From NCBI RefSeq assembly GCF_016612505.1, contig NZ_JAENRR010000054.1, positions 1 to 32,288 of the forward strand: a stretch of 32,288 nucleotides of DNA, in the 5' to 3' direction. The notes under the pieces were generated by a model. That model was not told the origin of the DNA. It made no database searches and saw only the letters and a list, made by a program, of their open reading frames with translations. Below, piece after piece: positions 31,722 through 32,288 of this stretch; the stretch's first letter is position 1; the number at the start of each line of letters is the position of its first letter. The DNA is from Carboxylicivirga marina (lineage in GTDB: Bacteria; Bacteroidota; Bacteroidia; Bacteroidales; Marinilabiliaceae). The translations under genes were made by a program, and so were the position numbers.

Positions 31722-32252
31722 TTATTTCTTTTCTTCTGCTGCCTTTTGTTTTCTTTCTTGGTCAACTTCTTGGTCTGTTAATGGAACATCAATTAAATTT
31801 GTATACCTAATTTGTCCGTTTGGTAATTCTGCCAAGATTTGTCCATACTTTATTGAGCCATTTATTCGATTTATCTTTGTTGCTAGGAGCTGAATATAAT
31901 CCAATTCAGGTGTTGATTTCACAAGTTTAAGTAGTTCTTGTCCAATTTTTGTAAATACTAAAATAGATAAAGGAAGTTCAGGTTTATTTTCTAATTTTTC
32001 GAAAAGAACAATTTTATCTCCAACTAGAAATACTTCCTGCGCTTTCGTGTTTTCTGTTTTAGGAATTTTAAACGATAAATCATTAGCTGTTATAAAGCCA
32101 AGTTCCTCTAATAATAATCTGTCAGGAAAAAAAAGTTGATACTTTTCTTCGAGTAATTTTTCATTCTTGAAATTTAGAATAAAGGATACGCCACTTGATT
32201 TGATTGCCAATGTGTTTTTAACCGCTTTAAAAACTGGACCACTTTGTAGCAC
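31722..32252 (-). CDS. DUF2806-like protein, probably missing its N-terminus
   Basis: A 176-residue frame from a GTG at 32252. FPDRLLLEELGFITANDL and then LSILVFTKIGQELLKLVKST resemble the C-terminal half of DUF2806-type proteins (LxxLGLI ... FTxxGQEL), followed by a Lys/Glu-rich tail (QEVDQERKQKAAEEKK). Upstream of the GTG the frame stays open for ten codons to a TGA at 32283-32285, so the full-length protein of the family cannot be encoded in this frame within the window. Either the start is the GTG, or the gene is truncated or frameshifted. The role is unknown. The attC-like hairpin follows its stop. The family call is tentative. Confidence 0.4.
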   Translation of the reverse strand: MLQSGPVFKAVKNTLAIKSSGVSFILNFKNEKLLEEKYQLFFPDRLLLEELGFITANDLSFKIPKTENTKAQEVFLVGDKIVLFEKLENKPELPLSILVFTKIGQELLKLVKSTPELDYIQLLATKINRINGSIKYGQILAELPNGQIRYTNLIDVPLTDQEVDQERKQKAAEEKK

Positions 32253-32288
32253 ATGAAAAGTGAAACAAAATGGTAGAAGAAATCATTA

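Overview
The window looks like chromosomal DNA of an AT-rich member of the Bacteroidota, probably a marine or sediment Marinilabiliales/Prolixibacteraceae-type organism. The evidence is a Por/T9SS-type C-terminal sorting domain on a secreted subtilase, a DUF5686 and a DUF5777 outer-membrane barrel, YwqK-like repeats, GMP reductase and GlmM of the usual lengths, and promoters of the Bacteroidota TTTG-N19-21-TAnnTTTG type. The genus is inference. I see no rRNA, tRNA, CRISPR, phage or complete insertion sequence.

Layout. 1-480 is non-coding and looks degraded. 580-3052 (minus) is a three-gene redox operon: a six-haem cytochrome lipoprotein, a one-haem cytochrome lipoprotein and a DUF5777 barrel. 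Opposite it, 3403-4910 (plus) holds a Crp/Fnr regulator overlapping a UbiA-like membrane protein, with a perfect FNR box in the shared intergenic region. 4911-5358 is a repeat-rich gap. 5359-8724 (minus) carries a DUF5686 protein and an RsuA/RluB-type pseudouridine synthase. 9003-10385 is glmM. 10489-15929 is an efflux operon (adaptor, MacB-like permease, TolC, second adaptor) with no ATPase gene. dnaK follows at 16121-18037. 18038-19644 holds a sulfatase C-terminal relic, a CBM9-like gene, a second degraded gene and a possible small RNA. 19645-26015 is a tightly packed plus-strand run: YwqK-like secreted protein, T9SS subtilase, xseA, a TPR histidine kinase, xseB. 26296-27411 is a secreted GHL10-like glycosidase and 27729-28769 is guaC behind a near-ideal promoter.

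From 28837 the character changes. A 199-bp element with 18-bp terminal inverted repeats (MITE-like) is followed by minus-strand genes: a methyltransferase and a NUDT6-like NUDIX protein. The last 1.8 kb is a row of small minus-strand genes of unknown function, gene fragments and hairpin repeats. One hairpin (31652-31716) has the layout of an integron attC site, and an 11-bp inverted repeat brackets one gene. This cassette-like end and the FNR-box cytochrome locus are the parts most worth a second look.
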